Counted from the stretch's first letter, positions 35,905-44,799 are shown. The stretch is DNA of 47,257 bases from Crocosphaera sp. (GCA_030064935.1 JASJEA010000013.1:1-47257); one strand, 5' to 3'. Numbers and translations are program-made. Notes: generated from the letters alone by a model not told the origin.

Positions 35905-38184
35905 ATGAAACAGTATCATTATCCGCTTATGACCAGTGGCCTATTGTTAATCCTACTAGGCCAACAACCTCTATGGGCGGTTGAGGAATCTCATTCTTTC
36001 TTAGAAAAGGGTGCAAAGATCGATCAACCAGAAATAGATCGAACTGTCCTGCCTAAAATTAATGCCCTGTTGGCAGAATTGCCTGATTTGCCAACGGATG
36101 AGGCAATGAAAGGGCAAAGAGGGCACTTGTTTACAGAAGGGCTTCAGCCCCTAGAAAACAGGGAAAAGAGCCCGAAAAATTTATTTACAGAATCCTTAGA
36201 GCAAGAAGAAACGATCGCTTCAGAAGACCTCTTCATTGCTCAAATACCGACGTATACCCCACCCCCAGGACAAACATTCCCTAGCCCGGCTCCTAATGTG
36301 CCTGTGCAGTCGACTCCTAATCAAGATGTGTTGGTCCCCAACCCCAATGTCATTATTAGATCGAATGGGAGTTCCATTCCTGATAGCCTACAACCCACCA
36401 TGCCCGTTGCCCCCACGTTACCACGGGCTATCGCTCCACCGGTGGGAGATATGGCTATCTCGAATATTGATGCTAGTGCTGCCGAAGTAGACCTGGGAAG
36501 CAGTGCCATTGTGCCAAGGTTGGTGTTGCGACAAGCTCCGGCCAGGGAAGTATTAGCGGTTTTAGCTCGTTTTGCAGGGATGAACTTGGTGTTCACCGAT
36601 GCCCCAAGTGGTGCAACCCCTGGAGCGAATGCTGCGGAAGAAGCAACGGTGTCCTTAGATTTAGAAAATGAACCGGTACAAGATGTGTTTAACTCAGTTT
36701 TGATGGTATCTGGTTTGCAAGCCAACCGTCGGGGACGTACCATATTTGTTGGTTCCCGTTTACCCCAAGGTGCTCGTAGCCTTGTCAGTCGTACTTTACG
36801 CCTCAACCAAGTCAAATCTGATAGTGCGGGGGTATTTTTGGCCTCTCAAGGGGCAGAAGTTCAGCGTTTGGTGACTACTAGCGAAGATGTGGTCGATCCC
36901 CAAACAGGAAGAACTATTGGGGTTAGAACATTGGCCCCCGAATTGGATATTTTAACGGCTGATAACAGTATTGGAGAAGGGTTTGCTTTGGCTCCTAAGT
37001 TGCTAGTGGGACTAGCAGTTAGCACCGATGAGCGCCTCAATACCGTTACCCTTGTGGGAGAGCCCCGTAAGGTTCAAGTAGCTACCTCTTTGTTAACCCA
37101 AATGGATGCCCGTCGCCGTCAAGTGGCCGTTAACGTCAAGGTGGTGGATGTGAGTTTGATTAACGAGCAATCTTTTAGTAGTAGTTTCTCCTTTGGCTCT
37201 GGAGATGCTTTTATTGTGCAAGATGATGGGGCTGCTGTCTTAAGGTTTGGCGGTTTTAGTCCGGTTAATGGTGCAGACATTAACAATGCGCCAAGTCGAG
37301 TGATTAATCCCCCAGTTATTGAGAATCCTTTGAGTGGGAGTAATGTCTTTTTTGATTTTGAGAATCCTGTTCCTATTGAAGGTGGTTTTATCAATTTGCC
37401 TATAGGAGGATTTCTAATTCCGGGTGCTTTTGCAGGGGTATCTTTAGATCCAACTGTTGTCGGAATCACTGAGTTTGGATTCACTGCTGAAGATGGGGTA
37501 ATTGATTTCGAGACTACCCAGGAACTTCCCAGTTTTTTCCAATTTCCTCAACGATTTTTGGCTCAAATCGAAACTACCATTGACAGTGGTAATGCAAAAA
37601 TTCTCAGTGACCCGACTTTAGTGGTTCAAGAAGGACAAGAAGCGACCATCGATTTAACACAAAAAGTGGTTGAAAGTGTCAACACTCAGGTTGATCCTCT
37701 CAGTGGTGTGCGTACCACAACGCCTATTTTACAAGATGCAGGGCTAAAAGTAACGATTAATGTCGATAAAATTGACGATAATGGTTACATTAGTGTGACA
37801 GTCGGTGCTTTAATTGCTTCTCCTGGTGCGCAAGAGATATTTGATAGTGGGGCTGGGGCAACTAATATCTTAACCTTGCTCAATCGCCGTCAAGTTACCT
37901 CTGGTTTAATTCGCTTGCGGGATGGTCAAACTTTGATTCTCTCAGGGATTATTCAGGAAGTTGACCAAAGTGTGACTAGAAAGGTTCCTTTACTGGGGGA
38001 CATTCCTCTACTTGGAGCTTTATTCAGAAGTCAAACGGATACTTCCGATCGCACGGAGGTGATCGTTTTACTCACGCCCCAAATCCTTCATGATAATGGT
38101 CAATGGGGTTATAACTATCAACCGGGTCGAGGCACGGCTGAAGTGTTACGGGATCAAGGTTTTCCTGTTCAGTTAATCCCTTAA
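35905..38184 (+). CDS. pilQ: Type IV pilus secretin PilQ
   Basis: 759 residues. The signal peptide (MKQYHYPLMTSGLLLILLG) is probably cut after Ala25. A low-complexity Pro/Asn-rich stretch spans residues 100-180. A secretin short N domain (VPRLVLRQAPAREVLAVLAR), an N1-type domain and the C-terminal beta-barrel secretin follow, with the signature VPLLGDIPLLGALFRSQ then EVIVLLTPQIL. It forms the outer-membrane pore through which pili extrude and DNA may enter. AAAAGGAG with a six-base spacer marks the ATG. I see no clear AMIN domain, which many cyanobacterial PilQ proteins carry. An AT-rich hairpin follows. Confidence 0.93.
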   Translation: MKQYHYPLMTSGLLLILLGQQPLWAVEESHSFLEKGAKIDQPEIDRTVLPKINALLAELPDLPTDEAMKGQRGHLFTEGLQPLENREKSPKNLFTESLEQEETIASEDLFIAQIPTYTPPPGQTFPSPAPNVPVQSTPNQDVLVPNPNVIIRSNGSSIPDSLQPTMPVAPTLPRAIAPPVGDMAISNIDASAAEVDLGSSAIVPRLVLRQAPAREVLAVLARFAGMNLVFTDAPSGATPGANAAEEATVSLDLENEPVQDVFNSVLMVSGLQANRRGRTIFVGSRLPQGARSLVSRTLRLNQVKSDSAGVFLASQGAEVQRLVTTSEDVVDPQTGRTIGVRTLAPELDILTADNSIGEGFALAPKLLVGLAVSTDERLNTVTLVGEPRKVQVATSLLTQMDARRRQVAVNVKVVDVSLINEQSFSSSFSFGSGDAFIVQDDGAAVLRFGGFSPVNGADINNAPSRVINPPVIENPLSGSNVFFDFENPVPIEGGFINLPIGGFLIPGAFAGVSLDPTVVGITEFGFTAEDGVIDFETTQELPSFFQFPQRFLAQIETTIDSGNAKILSDPTLVVQEGQEATIDLTQKVVESVNTQVDPLSGVRTTTPILQDAGLKVTINVDKIDDNGYISVTVGALIASPGAQEIFDSGAGATNILTLLNRRQVTSGLIRLRDGQTLILSGIIQEVDQSVTRKVPLLGDIPLLGALFRSQTDTSDRTEVIVLLTPQILHDNGQWGYNYQPGRGTAEVLRDQGFPVQLIP

Positions 38185-38192
38185 GATAATGG

Positions 38193-38229
38193 ATAATGGA
38201 TAATTTTTTGATTTTTAATTATCCATTAT
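38193..38229 (+). terminator. Terminator-like hairpin after pilQ
   Basis: ATAATGGATAATT and AATTATCCATTAT form a perfect 13-bp stem around an 11-base T-rich loop, nine bases after the pilQ stop. It is AT-rich but long, and the next gene begins 21 bases later. Confidence 0.6.
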
Positions 38230-38250
38230 TGCTTAATTTCTATTTAACAA

Positions 38251-39042
38251 ATGAATGATTCTGCTTTTTCTGAAAATCAATTTTTAATTCGCTTATCTCA
38301 AGCTCAATTGAATATTTTGGCGGTTTGTCCCCCTCAGTTTCAACGGCTTTATCTAGAACAGTTGGGTTCTCCTATTAGTCCAGATATTCAAGCAAATGTG
38401 CTTTGGGGGAACCAATTTCATCAGTTAATGCAGCAGCATTTTTTAGGGTTATCTATTGATGGTTTTTTTGCAGAAAATGAAGAGCTTAAAACTGTAATTG
38501 AATCTTTATTATCTGAGGTAAGTAAACGACATAAAATAAACTCTAATGTCTGGAAGGAAGCAGAACATTATCGTGTTTTAGAAAAGGATAATTATTTATT
38601 AACTGCTATTTACGACTTATTAATTATTAGTGAAGAACAAGCCGAAATTTTGGATTGGAAAACTTATCTAGAACCTCAAAATAAAGAAAAATTAGCACAA
38701 AATTGGCAAACTAAATTATATTTATATCTATTAACAGAAACCTCTAAGTATTTACCAGAACAAATTTCTATGACTTATTGGTTTGTTAAAATTCCCCATC
38801 AACCTAAATCTTTAACCTTTGAATACAGTCAAGAACTTCATAAAAAAAATGAGGAAGATTTACAAACTTTATTGACTAATCTTAACCAATACTGGTGGGA
38901 TTTACATCAAGAAAATATTCATTTCCCTCATCTAAAAAATTGTGAAAGTTCTTGTCCTTATTATCGGTTATTTTCTTCTGACAATAGCTTTGATAATGAT
39001 CTATTATTAAACATAGATGATATCGAAGAACTGCCCATTTAA
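38251..39042 (+). CDS. PD-(D/E)XK nuclease family protein, RecB/Cas4-like
   Basis: 263 residues. The RecB-type nuclease residues can be placed: H57 in GNQFHQLMQQHF, D122 in TAIYDLLII, D135-W-K137 in AEILDWKTYL, and Q153 with Y157 in NWQTKLYLYLL. Near the C-terminus KNCESSCPYYRLF has two cysteines, reminiscent of the iron-sulfur cysteines of Cas4/AddB nucleases but fewer than four, so a cluster is unlikely. It may act as a DNA exonuclease in repair or recombination. There are no cas genes or CRISPR repeats nearby. It is alone between pilQ and a convergent SLOG protein. Confidence 0.8.
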   Translation: MNDSAFSENQFLIRLSQAQLNILAVCPPQFQRLYLEQLGSPISPDIQANVLWGNQFHQLMQQHFLGLSIDGFFAENEELKTVIESLLSEVSKRHKINSNVWKEAEHYRVLEKDNYLLTAIYDLLIISEEQAEILDWKTYLEPQNKEKLAQNWQTKLYLYLLTETSKYLPEQISMTYWFVKIPHQPKSLTFEYSQELHKKNEEDLQTLLTNLNQYWWDLHQENIHFPHLKNCESSCPYYRLFSSDNSFDNDLLLNIDDIEELPI

Positions 39043-39078
39043 TTGAGTTTATCTGAACATTATTAACCCCGATATATT

Positions 39079-39134
39079 GCCAAGAAAAAGACTGGGTCAA
39101 TTTTACATAACCCTTGAACTTTCAGTCTTCTTGC
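39079..39134. terminator. Possible bidirectional hairpin between convergent genes
   Basis: GCAAGA..AAGACTG at one end pairs with CAGTCTTCTTGC at the other with a 3-base bulge. An inner GGGT/ACCC pair gives a second small stem. It lies between the convergent nuclease and SLOG genes. Confidence 0.4.
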
Positions 39135-39144
39135 TTATTCTTAT

Positions 39145-39669
39145 CTAATCAAAATAGAATAATGTGACTAATTTGCGTTGTTCTTCTGCTTCTTCACAAG
39201 TTTGCAGTAGGGTATGACTGTCATGGAAAGCAAAACAGATTAACTGTTGACAACGAGACACAATTTCTCGATTACACAATGCACTCGCTTCCCCCAAGGA
39301 TAGACCATCATTGTCAGGGTTTTCCACTAAATGAATCACCCTCTCTAGTTGTTCTTTTGATTCTCTAGGCTGCTTGGTCAAACTCTGGGGTAAAATTACC
39401 GTTAAAAGGTTGGGATCTGCCCGCATGGCCCCTTTAATCGCGGCTGCGTTGGTTCCTGTGGCACCGGATGTCATCAAGCGGTTGCCACCTAAAACGAGGG
39501 CATAACTCATCATTTCGATTAACTGTTGATGAGTGATAGGAACATGGCGCGAACCCAATAAGGCAATACGTTTTGAACCTGTTTGCTGTATAGCAGCGAG
39601 TTCTTGCGCCAAAGTATCTAAGGTAGGAATATCAATTGATTGACTCAAAGATTCTCTCGTAGACTGCAA
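39145..39669 (-). CDS. DprA/SLOG-fold protein (DNA recombination-mediator A-like)
   Basis: 174 residues forming one Rossmann-like SLOG domain: KRIALLGSRHVPITHQQLIE, then RLMTSGATGTNAAAIKGAM, LLTVILPQSLTKQPRES and IVSRCQQLICFAFHD. The GxR..S-G-A..G pattern resembles the nucleotide or ssDNA-binding part of DprA/Smf, but the domain is short and lacks the extra N- and C-terminal parts of true DprA. Similar short proteins are conserved in cyanobacteria. It could bind DNA, a nucleotide or a nucleotide-derived signal. The ATG at 39669 is taken from homology; it is monocistronic. Confidence 0.75.
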   Translation of the reverse strand: MQSTRESLSQSIDIPTLDTLAQELAAIQQTGSKRIALLGSRHVPITHQQLIEMMSYALVLGGNRLMTSGATGTNAAAIKGAMRADPNLLTVILPQSLTKQPRESKEQLERVIHLVENPDNDGLSLGEASALCNREIVSRCQQLICFAFHDSHTLLQTCEEAEEQRKLVTLFYFD

Positions 39670-39808
39670 ATGACCGTAAGCTATTCTAGCAAAGGTTTCT
39701 CGGTTGTAGCACAGATTTAATAATTTTTCTTAATTTAATAGAAAGCTGCTGATTGGCTAGAGAAACTGCCCGGTAGCTACTGGTGTGGTTCCGGTAGTTC
39801 ACAAAGCA

Positions 39809-39838
39809 CAAAAAAGGGGTCAATCATTATTAACCCCT
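39809..39838 (-). terminator. Terminator of infC
   Basis: On the minus strand GGGGTTAATAATGATTGACCCC folds to a 5-6 bp G:C-rich stem, followed by TTTTTT. It sits 24 bases beyond the infC stop. Confidence 0.85.
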
Positions 39839-39861
39839 ATTCTCGCTAATATTATTACCAA

Positions 39862-40413
39862 TTAACTTGGTTCAAGTATGATGGATAGCTGATGTCCATT
39901 GTAGTTGCTATTTCCGTCTTGACTGGCAACATCAGACAATCTCTCTACAATATGGTCTAACTTGTCTCGACCTAACTTCATAAATGCTCGTTCGCGTCCT
40001 CGAAACCTTATAGAAAACTTAACTTTTGAGCCACTTTCAAGGAATTTTCTGGCTTGTCTTAATTTGGTGTTGAGATCACCTGTATCAGTACAGTATCTCA
40101 GTTTAACTTCTTTGAGGGAGTTTTCAGTACGGTTTTTCTTAGCAAGAGATTCTTTTTTCTGTAACTCGTATTTAAACTTACCGTAATCAATCACTCTACA
40201 TACTGGAGGGGAAGCATTGGGCGCAACTTCCACTAAGTCTAGATTTGCATCTTCTGCTAATTTTATTGCTTCTGTGAGGGGTTTAATACCAACTTGTTCC
40301 CCATCTTCCATGACAACTCTAACTTCTTCTGCTCGAATTCGATCGTTAATTTGATATTTATCGGTTTGGTTAAAAGGTTTAACGGGTTTATTCATTTTTC
40401 TGGGTCTTCCCAA
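39862..40413 (-). CDS. infC: Translation initiation factor IF-3
   Basis: 183 residues with the full two-domain IF-3: N-domain QINDRIRAEEVRVVMEDGEQ and VCRVIDYGKFKYELQKKE, a basic linker, and C-domain KEVKLRYCTDTGDLNTKL, then KVKFSIRFRGRE. IF-3 binds the 30S subunit, keeps 50S off and rejects wrong start codons. The open frame begins with TTG at 40413, which has a perfect AGGAGG ten bases upstream. The first ATG (40395, MNKPVKPF) is 28 bases from that site, too far. A TTG start is therefore favoured; non-AUG starts of infC are a known autoregulatory device in other bacteria. Confidence 0.95.
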   Translation of the reverse strand: MGRPRKMNKPVKPFNQTDKYQINDRIRAEEVRVVMEDGEQVGIKPLTEAIKLAEDANLDLVEVAPNASPPVCRVIDYGKFKYELQKKESLAKKNRTENSLKEVKLRYCTDTGDLNTKLRQARKFLESGSKVKFSIRFRGRERAFMKLGRDKLDHIVERLSDVASQDGNSNYNGHQLSIILEPS

Positions 40414-40484
40414 ACTGCTTTTTTCCTCCTAATCTGACAAAAACTTTTAGCTTTAAGCAACCTCATTGTATCCTATACTACAAA

Positions 40485-42005
40485 CTATTGCAAGTTTTTA
40501 CTGATACATATTTTTAACAACGTGGTACGGTCACTTTCGCTTAAGGGTTCTCCTTGTTCAATTTTTTGACATAACTTGGATCTTTTTTCAGTAAGATTAC
40601 GCCTAATAATTGTTTGCGCTTCGCTAATTTTATGCAAAGGAAACTCATCAAAAATACCTTGACTTACTGCTAATAAAACGGCTATTTGTTCAGCAACTCG
40701 AATGGGTTGATATTGGGGTTGTTTGAGAACTTCTCTAACTCGACGGCCCCTTTCTAACGTTTGACGGGTAGCGGGATCTAACCGTGTCGCAAAGCGGGAA
40801 AAGCTTTCTAACTCTTCAAATTGAGAATAGGATAACCGTAAGTCCCCGGCAACGGAGCGATAGGCTTTTAACTGGGTTTTTCCTCCTACACGCGAAACCG
40901 AGCGCCCCACATCTACTGCGGGTAAAATACCTTTTTGAAAGAGATCGGGGGTTAGATAGATTTGTCCGTCGGTGATAGAAACAAGGTTTGTGGGAATGTA
41001 AGCAGAGAGATTTTGCGCTTCTGTTTCCACGATAGGTAACGCTGTCAACGAGCCTCCCCCTAAATGGGGGCGCAGACGAGTTGATCGTTCTAAAAGACGG
41101 GAATGAATATAAAAAATGTCCCCTGGGAAGGCTTCTCGACCGGGGGGACGACGCAAAAGTAAAGATAACTCTCGATAGGCGCGGGCGTGTTGGATGAGAT
41201 CGTCGTAGATAATGAGAACATCGCGCCCTTTTTCCATAAAATATTCACCCATGGACGTTGCAGCGTAGGGAGTTATATATTGCAACCCTGGGGGACTTTC
41301 TCCTGGGGCAACAACGACGATACAGTTATCCATCACCCCATAGGTGCGCAATTCGTTAATCAGTTTAGCAACGGCAGAACTTCTTTGTCCTATGGCGCAA
41401 TAAATAGAGATTACCCCTGTCTCTTTTTGGTTCAAAATGGTATCGAGGGCGATCGCTGTTTTTCCTGTTTGGCGATCGCCTAAAATTAGTTCTCGTTGTC
41501 CTCTCCCAATGGGTATTAATGCGTCGATCACTTTGATACCGGTTTGTAGGGGAACAGTAACCGGGGCGCGATCCATGATAGCAGTGGCTTCTCGTTCAAT
41601 GGGTAAACGCTTTGTAGCGGCGATCGCCCCTTGATTATCTAAAGGTCTTCCCATGCCATCAACCACTCGCCCTAATAACCCTTCTCCCACCGGAACATCC
41701 ATCACTCGTCCAGTGGGATAAACTTCACATCCTGCGGTCAAGTCTTCATCGGCATCGAAGAGGATAACGCCCACTTCTTGGGGGTCAAGGTTGAAAGCCA
41801 TTCCTAGGGTTTTTGAGCCCAATGTGACCACTTCTTCTGATTTAACGTTGGGTAGTCCTGTTACACGAGCGATGCCGCTACTTAAATAAGTAATGATTCC
41901 AATTTCTTGAGGGGTTAGTTGAGGTTGATGGTTGTTTAAAACTTGCTCAGAAATATCAAAAAGATGGTCTAAAATTCCTTGAAGTGACTGATTATCGGGT
42001 AACAT
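40485..42005 (-). CDS. atpA: N-ATPase alpha subunit
   Basis: 506 residues of an F-type alpha subunit: Walker A GDRQTGKT (176-183), the arginine-finger block [13 protein letters not shown] and [20 protein letters not shown]. The sequence is diverged from the usual cyanobacterial alpha subunit, and its operon neighbours (b/delta fusion AtpF, Na+-type AtpE) identify the second, N-type ATPase, a laterally spread Na+-pumping rotary enzyme. Its ATG lies inside atpF with a 14-base overlap. In complete operons atpG (gamma) follows; here only 71 bases separate the stop from infC and no gamma is present. The catalytic beta subunit is also missing from the window. Confidence 0.9.
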   Translation of the reverse strand: MLPDNQSLQGILDHLFDISEQVLNNHQPQLTPQEIGIITYLSSGIARVTGLPNVKSEEVVTLGSKTLGMAFNLDPQEVGVILFDADEDLTAGCEVYPTGRVMDVPVGEGLLGRVVDGMGRPLDNQGAIAATKRLPIEREATAIMDRAPVTVPLQTGIKVIDALIPIGRGQRELILGDRQTGKTAIALDTILNQKETGVISIYCAIGQRSSAVAKLINELRTYGVMDNCIVVVAPGESPPGLQYITPYAATSMGEYFMEKGRDVLIIYDDLIQHARAYRELSLLLRRPPGREAFPGDIFYIHSRLLERSTRLRPHLGGGSLTALPIVETEAQNLSAYIPTNLVSITDGQIYLTPDLFQKGILPAVDVGRSVSRVGGKTQLKAYRSVAGDLRLSYSQFEELESFSRFATRLDPATRQTLERGRRVREVLKQPQYQPIRVAEQIAVLLAVSQGIFDEFPLHKISEAQTIIRRNLTEKRSKLCQKIEQGEPLSESDRTTLLKICISKNLQ

Positions 42006-42765
42006 TATTTTCTCCTTCTAAAGATTGGGACATTTGAGTTTCTAATTCATCAAGATAATGCTCTAGGTTCCAAGGTATTTTATAGCCATGATTTAAAAGT
42101 TCAATGCCACAAATTAAATGCTCTGTGTGTTCAAAGTTAATGTTTATTTCTGGTTTAAATTGTTTTTGCAGTGCTTGGATTAATTGTTGTTTTTGTGATT
42201 CGGATAGGTTAAAGGTGGAGCGAATGGTAAACTTTTCATGACTTTCCTGATTTAACTCATTATTTTCCATGTTTTTATTTTCAGCAATTTGGGGTAATCC
42301 TTGAATAAACTTGTTGATTATTTGTTGTTCAAGCTCGACATCGGCTAAGTTTTGTAATATTTGTCTTGCTAGTTTCATCATCTGTTGATTAGCTTTTTGT
42401 CTAAAGCTATCTAAAAAAGTCTTTTTTTCCCTTTGTAGTTGTTCGTACCATTCCTGCCTTAAGTTTTTAACTTCTATTTTGGCTATCATCATTAATTCTT
42501 GTTTTTCCTCTTCACTTTCTTCTTTTATTTGTTTGATTCTATTTTGTTTATTATCTTCCCATTCTTGTTGTTTCTGACAATAATATTCAGCTTCTTTTTG
42601 GGCTGCTTCTCTAATATCTTCAGCTTCTTGTAAACGACTCATAATATTATTTTCTCGCTCTTCCATCGCCTTAATAATTGGTTGGTATAAAAATTTTTTT
42701 AACAAGAAAACAAGGATCACAAAGTTCAGAATTTGAGCAAACGTTGTAAAGGGGTCAATTAACAT
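41992..42765 (-). CDS. atpF: N-ATPase b subunit with delta-like C-terminus
   Basis: From the ATG at 42765 ([20 protein letters not shown]) the protein has 257 residues: one N-terminal membrane helix, a long charged coiled coil to about residue 160, and a C-terminal domain with [18 protein letters not shown] and [16 protein letters not shown] resembling subunit delta. This fused b-delta form is the hallmark of N-ATPases. GAGG is seven bases before the chosen ATG; the GTG at 42777 in the same frame is less likely. It overlaps atpA by 14 bases and follows the VTT gene by 13 bases. Confidence 0.88.
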   Translation of the reverse strand: MLIDPFTTFAQILNFVILVFLLKKFLYQPIIKAMEERENNIMSRLQEAEDIREAAQKEAEYYCQKQQEWEDNKQNRIKQIKEESEEEKQELMMIAKIEVKNLRQEWYEQLQREKKTFLDSFRQKANQQMMKLARQILQNLADVELEQQIINKFIQGLPQIAENKNMENNELNQESHEKFTIRSTFNLSESQKQQLIQALQKQFKPEININFEHTEHLICGIELLNHGYKIPWNLEHYLDELETQMSQSLEGENNVTR

Positions 42766-42778
42766 AGTTTTCCTCACA

Positions 42779-43414
42779 TTATTGTTTGATATTTGATGAA
42801 CGACGTTGAACTAAACCCGTTATCATAGCTAGGGCAAAAACACCTAATAAAGCAAAACCTAATAATATTTTTCCCCCTTCTAATAATCCTGCTCCCAAAG
42901 CAACAATGGGGGGGTTAGAAATAGCAATGCTGATAACTAAAGCAGGGATAAACTTACGCCAAGGGGCTTTAGTTAGTCCCACACCATAACAAACAAAATC
43001 AAAAAAGCCTGTCATTAAGAAACCGGTCAAAAGGAAAAAATTATGTTCTAAATGACGTTGACTCAACCTATCAATTTGGTTAATAAATTTTGCTCCTACC
43101 AGTCGCTCTACTAAGTTACGACCATAACGCCTTGAGAGGAAGAAACTCAAGGAACAGGAGATTAAGTCAGCTACACAGATAACCAAAAGACCTTGAGTAA
43201 AGCCTAATAGTCCACCGGATAAGACAGAATAGACGGTCCCTGGTAAGGCCGGAATGACGACGCTGGTGAAGCGTAGAAGAAAAATGCCCAAGGGAACCCA
43301 TGTTCCTAATGCTTCAACTTGTGTTCGTAACTGTCTGACTCCATAGTGATTTATCACGCCAATAATTAAGATTATGAGGGCAAAAATAACCAGAAAACGG
43401 ATAATTTTTCTCAT
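42779..43414 (-). CDS. TVP38/TMEM64 (VTT domain) membrane protein
   Basis: 211 residues, about six hydrophobic segments. The VTT/DedA signature is present: RFTSVVIPALPGTVYSVLSG, then GLLGFTQGL, SFFLSRRYGRNLVERLVG and the later FDFVCYGVGLTKAPWRKF with its Gly-rich re-entrant loop. VTT proteins are implicated in lipid scrambling or transport and membrane homeostasis. It sits between atpE and atpF, a place where the canonical N-ATPase operon has no gene. There are 156 bases between atpE and this gene but only 13 between it and atpF, so it is probably co-transcribed with atpF-atpA. Confidence 0.85.
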   Translation of the reverse strand: MRKIIRFLVIFALIILIIGVINHYGVRQLRTQVEALGTWVPLGIFLLRFTSVVIPALPGTVYSVLSGGLLGFTQGLLVICVADLISCSLSFFLSRRYGRNLVERLVGAKFINQIDRLSQRHLEHNFFLLTGFLMTGFFDFVCYGVGLTKAPWRKFIPALVISIAISNPPIVALGAGLLEGGKILLGFALLGVFALAMITGLVQRRSSNIKQ

Positions 43415-43570
43415 AACTATTGCTCTCCTTAATCTGGCCAGCCTAGATTTCTTATGGTCTTTTTTTCTTCCATGATGTGGGGTGTTTTCTTAATGGTATT
43501 TTATATAGTCTTTGATTACAGTTTTTGTAGCAAATTATGTTATTTTTTCGATTCTACTAGATTTTTGACT

Positions 43571-43843
43571 TTATTGATTCGTAATGACATAGTTCCAAAA
43601 AGGATTCGCAAAAATTAGAATCAAGGTAATAACAAAACAGTAAATTGCTGTTGATTCAACCAAGGCCATACCCACAAATAAAGTACGAATAATCGTGTTA
43701 GCCTCATCTGGTTGCTGTGCTAAGGCTGATAAGGCTTGTGCCACTGCCCTTCCTTCCCCCAATGCCGGTCCAATAGAACCAATGGCAATAGTAAGTCCTG
43801 ATACCACAATAGAAGCGGCTCCAATTAAACCAATATTATCCAT
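43571..43843 (-). CDS. atpE: N-ATPase c subunit, Na+-binding type
   Basis: 90 residues from the ATG at 43843 (MDNIGLIGAASIVVSGL), which has AGGAG nine bases upstream; the longer frame starting 15 codons earlier lacks support. Two helices form the c hairpin. Helix 2 has E63-S-T-A-I-Y68 in MALVESTAIY, matching the Na+ ligands Glu65, Ser66 and Tyr70 of Ilyobacter tartaricus c subunit. Helix 1 has E30 in PALGEGRAV where Ilyobacter has Gln32, giving the double-carboxylate type seen in N-ATPases. Ring rotation should therefore be driven by or pump Na+. The start lies inside the end of atpB (8-base overlap). Confidence 0.92.
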   Translation of the reverse strand: MDNIGLIGAASIVVSGLTIAIGSIGPALGEGRAVAQALSALAQQPDEANTIIRTLFVGMALVESTAIYCFVITLILIFANPFWNYVITNQ

Positions 43844-44531
43844 TTTTTTCGTCTCCTGTTGTTTCTTGTTGTTGGGTGGCTGCGGCAATAAATACCATCG
43901 CTAAGATAGCAAAAATATAAGCTTGAATCAATCCGGTCAATAAACCCATCGCTTGCATGATAATGGGAAAAAATAAGGGAGCAACAGATAGGAGTATTCC
44001 TGCAATCATTGTACCACTCATAACATTACCAAATAGACGTACTGCCAGAGATAAGGTATTAGAAAAACGTCCAATAATATTAAAAGGTAACATCATCGGA
44101 GTAGGAGAAAGATAATATTTTTTAAAGTAATTAAAAAATCCTTGTTTAGAAATTCCATATAAAGGAATCGCTAAAAAAACACAGATAGCTAAGGCAGCAG
44201 TCGTTGATAGAGAACCGGTTGGGGGTTGATATCCTGGAATAATAGTGAGTAAGTTAGAAATAGCAATAAAGATAAATAATGTACCCACAAAAGGCAAATA
44301 AGGTTCTGGTTTTTGTTGACTAATTTCTTCGATTTGTTTATTGATATTAAGGACAATTACTTCCAAAATGTTTTGTTGTCTTGATAAACGATGGGAACTA
44401 GAAAGATTACGGGTGACTAATCCAGAAAAAATAACTAATAAAATCATAATTATCCAAGTAAAAACGAGAGTAGCATTAACAGAAATAATACCCCATTCCC
44501 AAAAAACAATTTCATCAGGTGTTAATATCAT
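43836..44531 (-). CDS. atpB: N-ATPase a subunit
   Basis: 231 residues, five or six hydrophobic segments. The essential arginine of the ion channel is R165 in SLAVRLFGNVMSG. PYLPFVGTLFIFIAISNLL and the C-terminal helix QAYIFAILAMVFIAAATQQ are typical of subunit a. With the c ring it forms the Na+ path through the membrane. It is the first gene of the minus-strand set B, E, VTT, F, A. Upstream, where N-ATPase operons normally have D, C, Q and R, there is only a divergent atpR-like gene. Confidence 0.92.
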   Translation of the reverse strand: MILTPDEIVFWEWGIISVNATLVFTWIIMILLVIFSGLVTRNLSSSHRLSRQQNILEVIVLNINKQIEEISQQKPEPYLPFVGTLFIFIAISNLLTIIPGYQPPTGSLSTTAALAICVFLAIPLYGISKQGFFNYFKKYYLSPTPMMLPFNIIGRFSNTLSLAVRLFGNVMSGTMIAGILLSVAPLFFPIIMQAMGLLTGLIQAYIFAILAMVFIAAATQQQETTGDEKNG

Positions 44532-44799
44532 TGGTAATTATTGTCCTCTCTATTATTTTTGTTTTTCCTAGAAGCAATTCATAAATTACCTCTACAAATA
44601 CAATTTATTGAGCAATTTGAATTAGACTAAGCAGTGTGTGCTATTATACAAAATAGTCAGGTATGATGCTAATGTTGTATCTTCACAGTCTTAATTATAG
44701 TCCCATTCCGCAGATTGACAGTTATTATAGTAAAGGTCAACAGTTGTTAGTCCCTACAATCTTTAAAATAATGTTATATTATTTTATTAACAAAAGTTA
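44532..44799. promoter_or_regulatory. Divergent promoter region of the N-ATPase genes
   Basis: 268 bases without genes between atpB (minus) and atpR (plus); both transcripts must start here. A TTGACA lies at 44715-44720 on the plus strand, but no good -10 box is at the right distance, so I do not name a promoter. Confidence 0.35.

Noticed and set aside
38251-39042. Cas4 of a CRISPR system
   Set aside because: RecB-type motifs are present, but only two C-terminal cysteines are seen and no cas genes or CRISPR repeats exist in the window.
39145-39669. Canonical DprA natural-competence protein
   Set aside because: At 174 residues it has only the SLOG/Rossmann core and lacks the flanking domains of true DprA, although pil genes are nearby.
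39670-39861. Possible tRNA or structured RNA near the CCGGTAG repeats
   Set aside because: The short inverted and repeated CCGGTAG motifs do not build a cloverleaf and no CCA-proximal acceptor stem is found; the infC terminator explains the strongest hairpin.
40485-44531. Main cyanobacterial ATP synthase operon
   Set aside because: The b-delta fusion, Na+-type c subunit, AtpR neighbour and missing atpH/atpG/b' genes point to the N-type ATPase instead.
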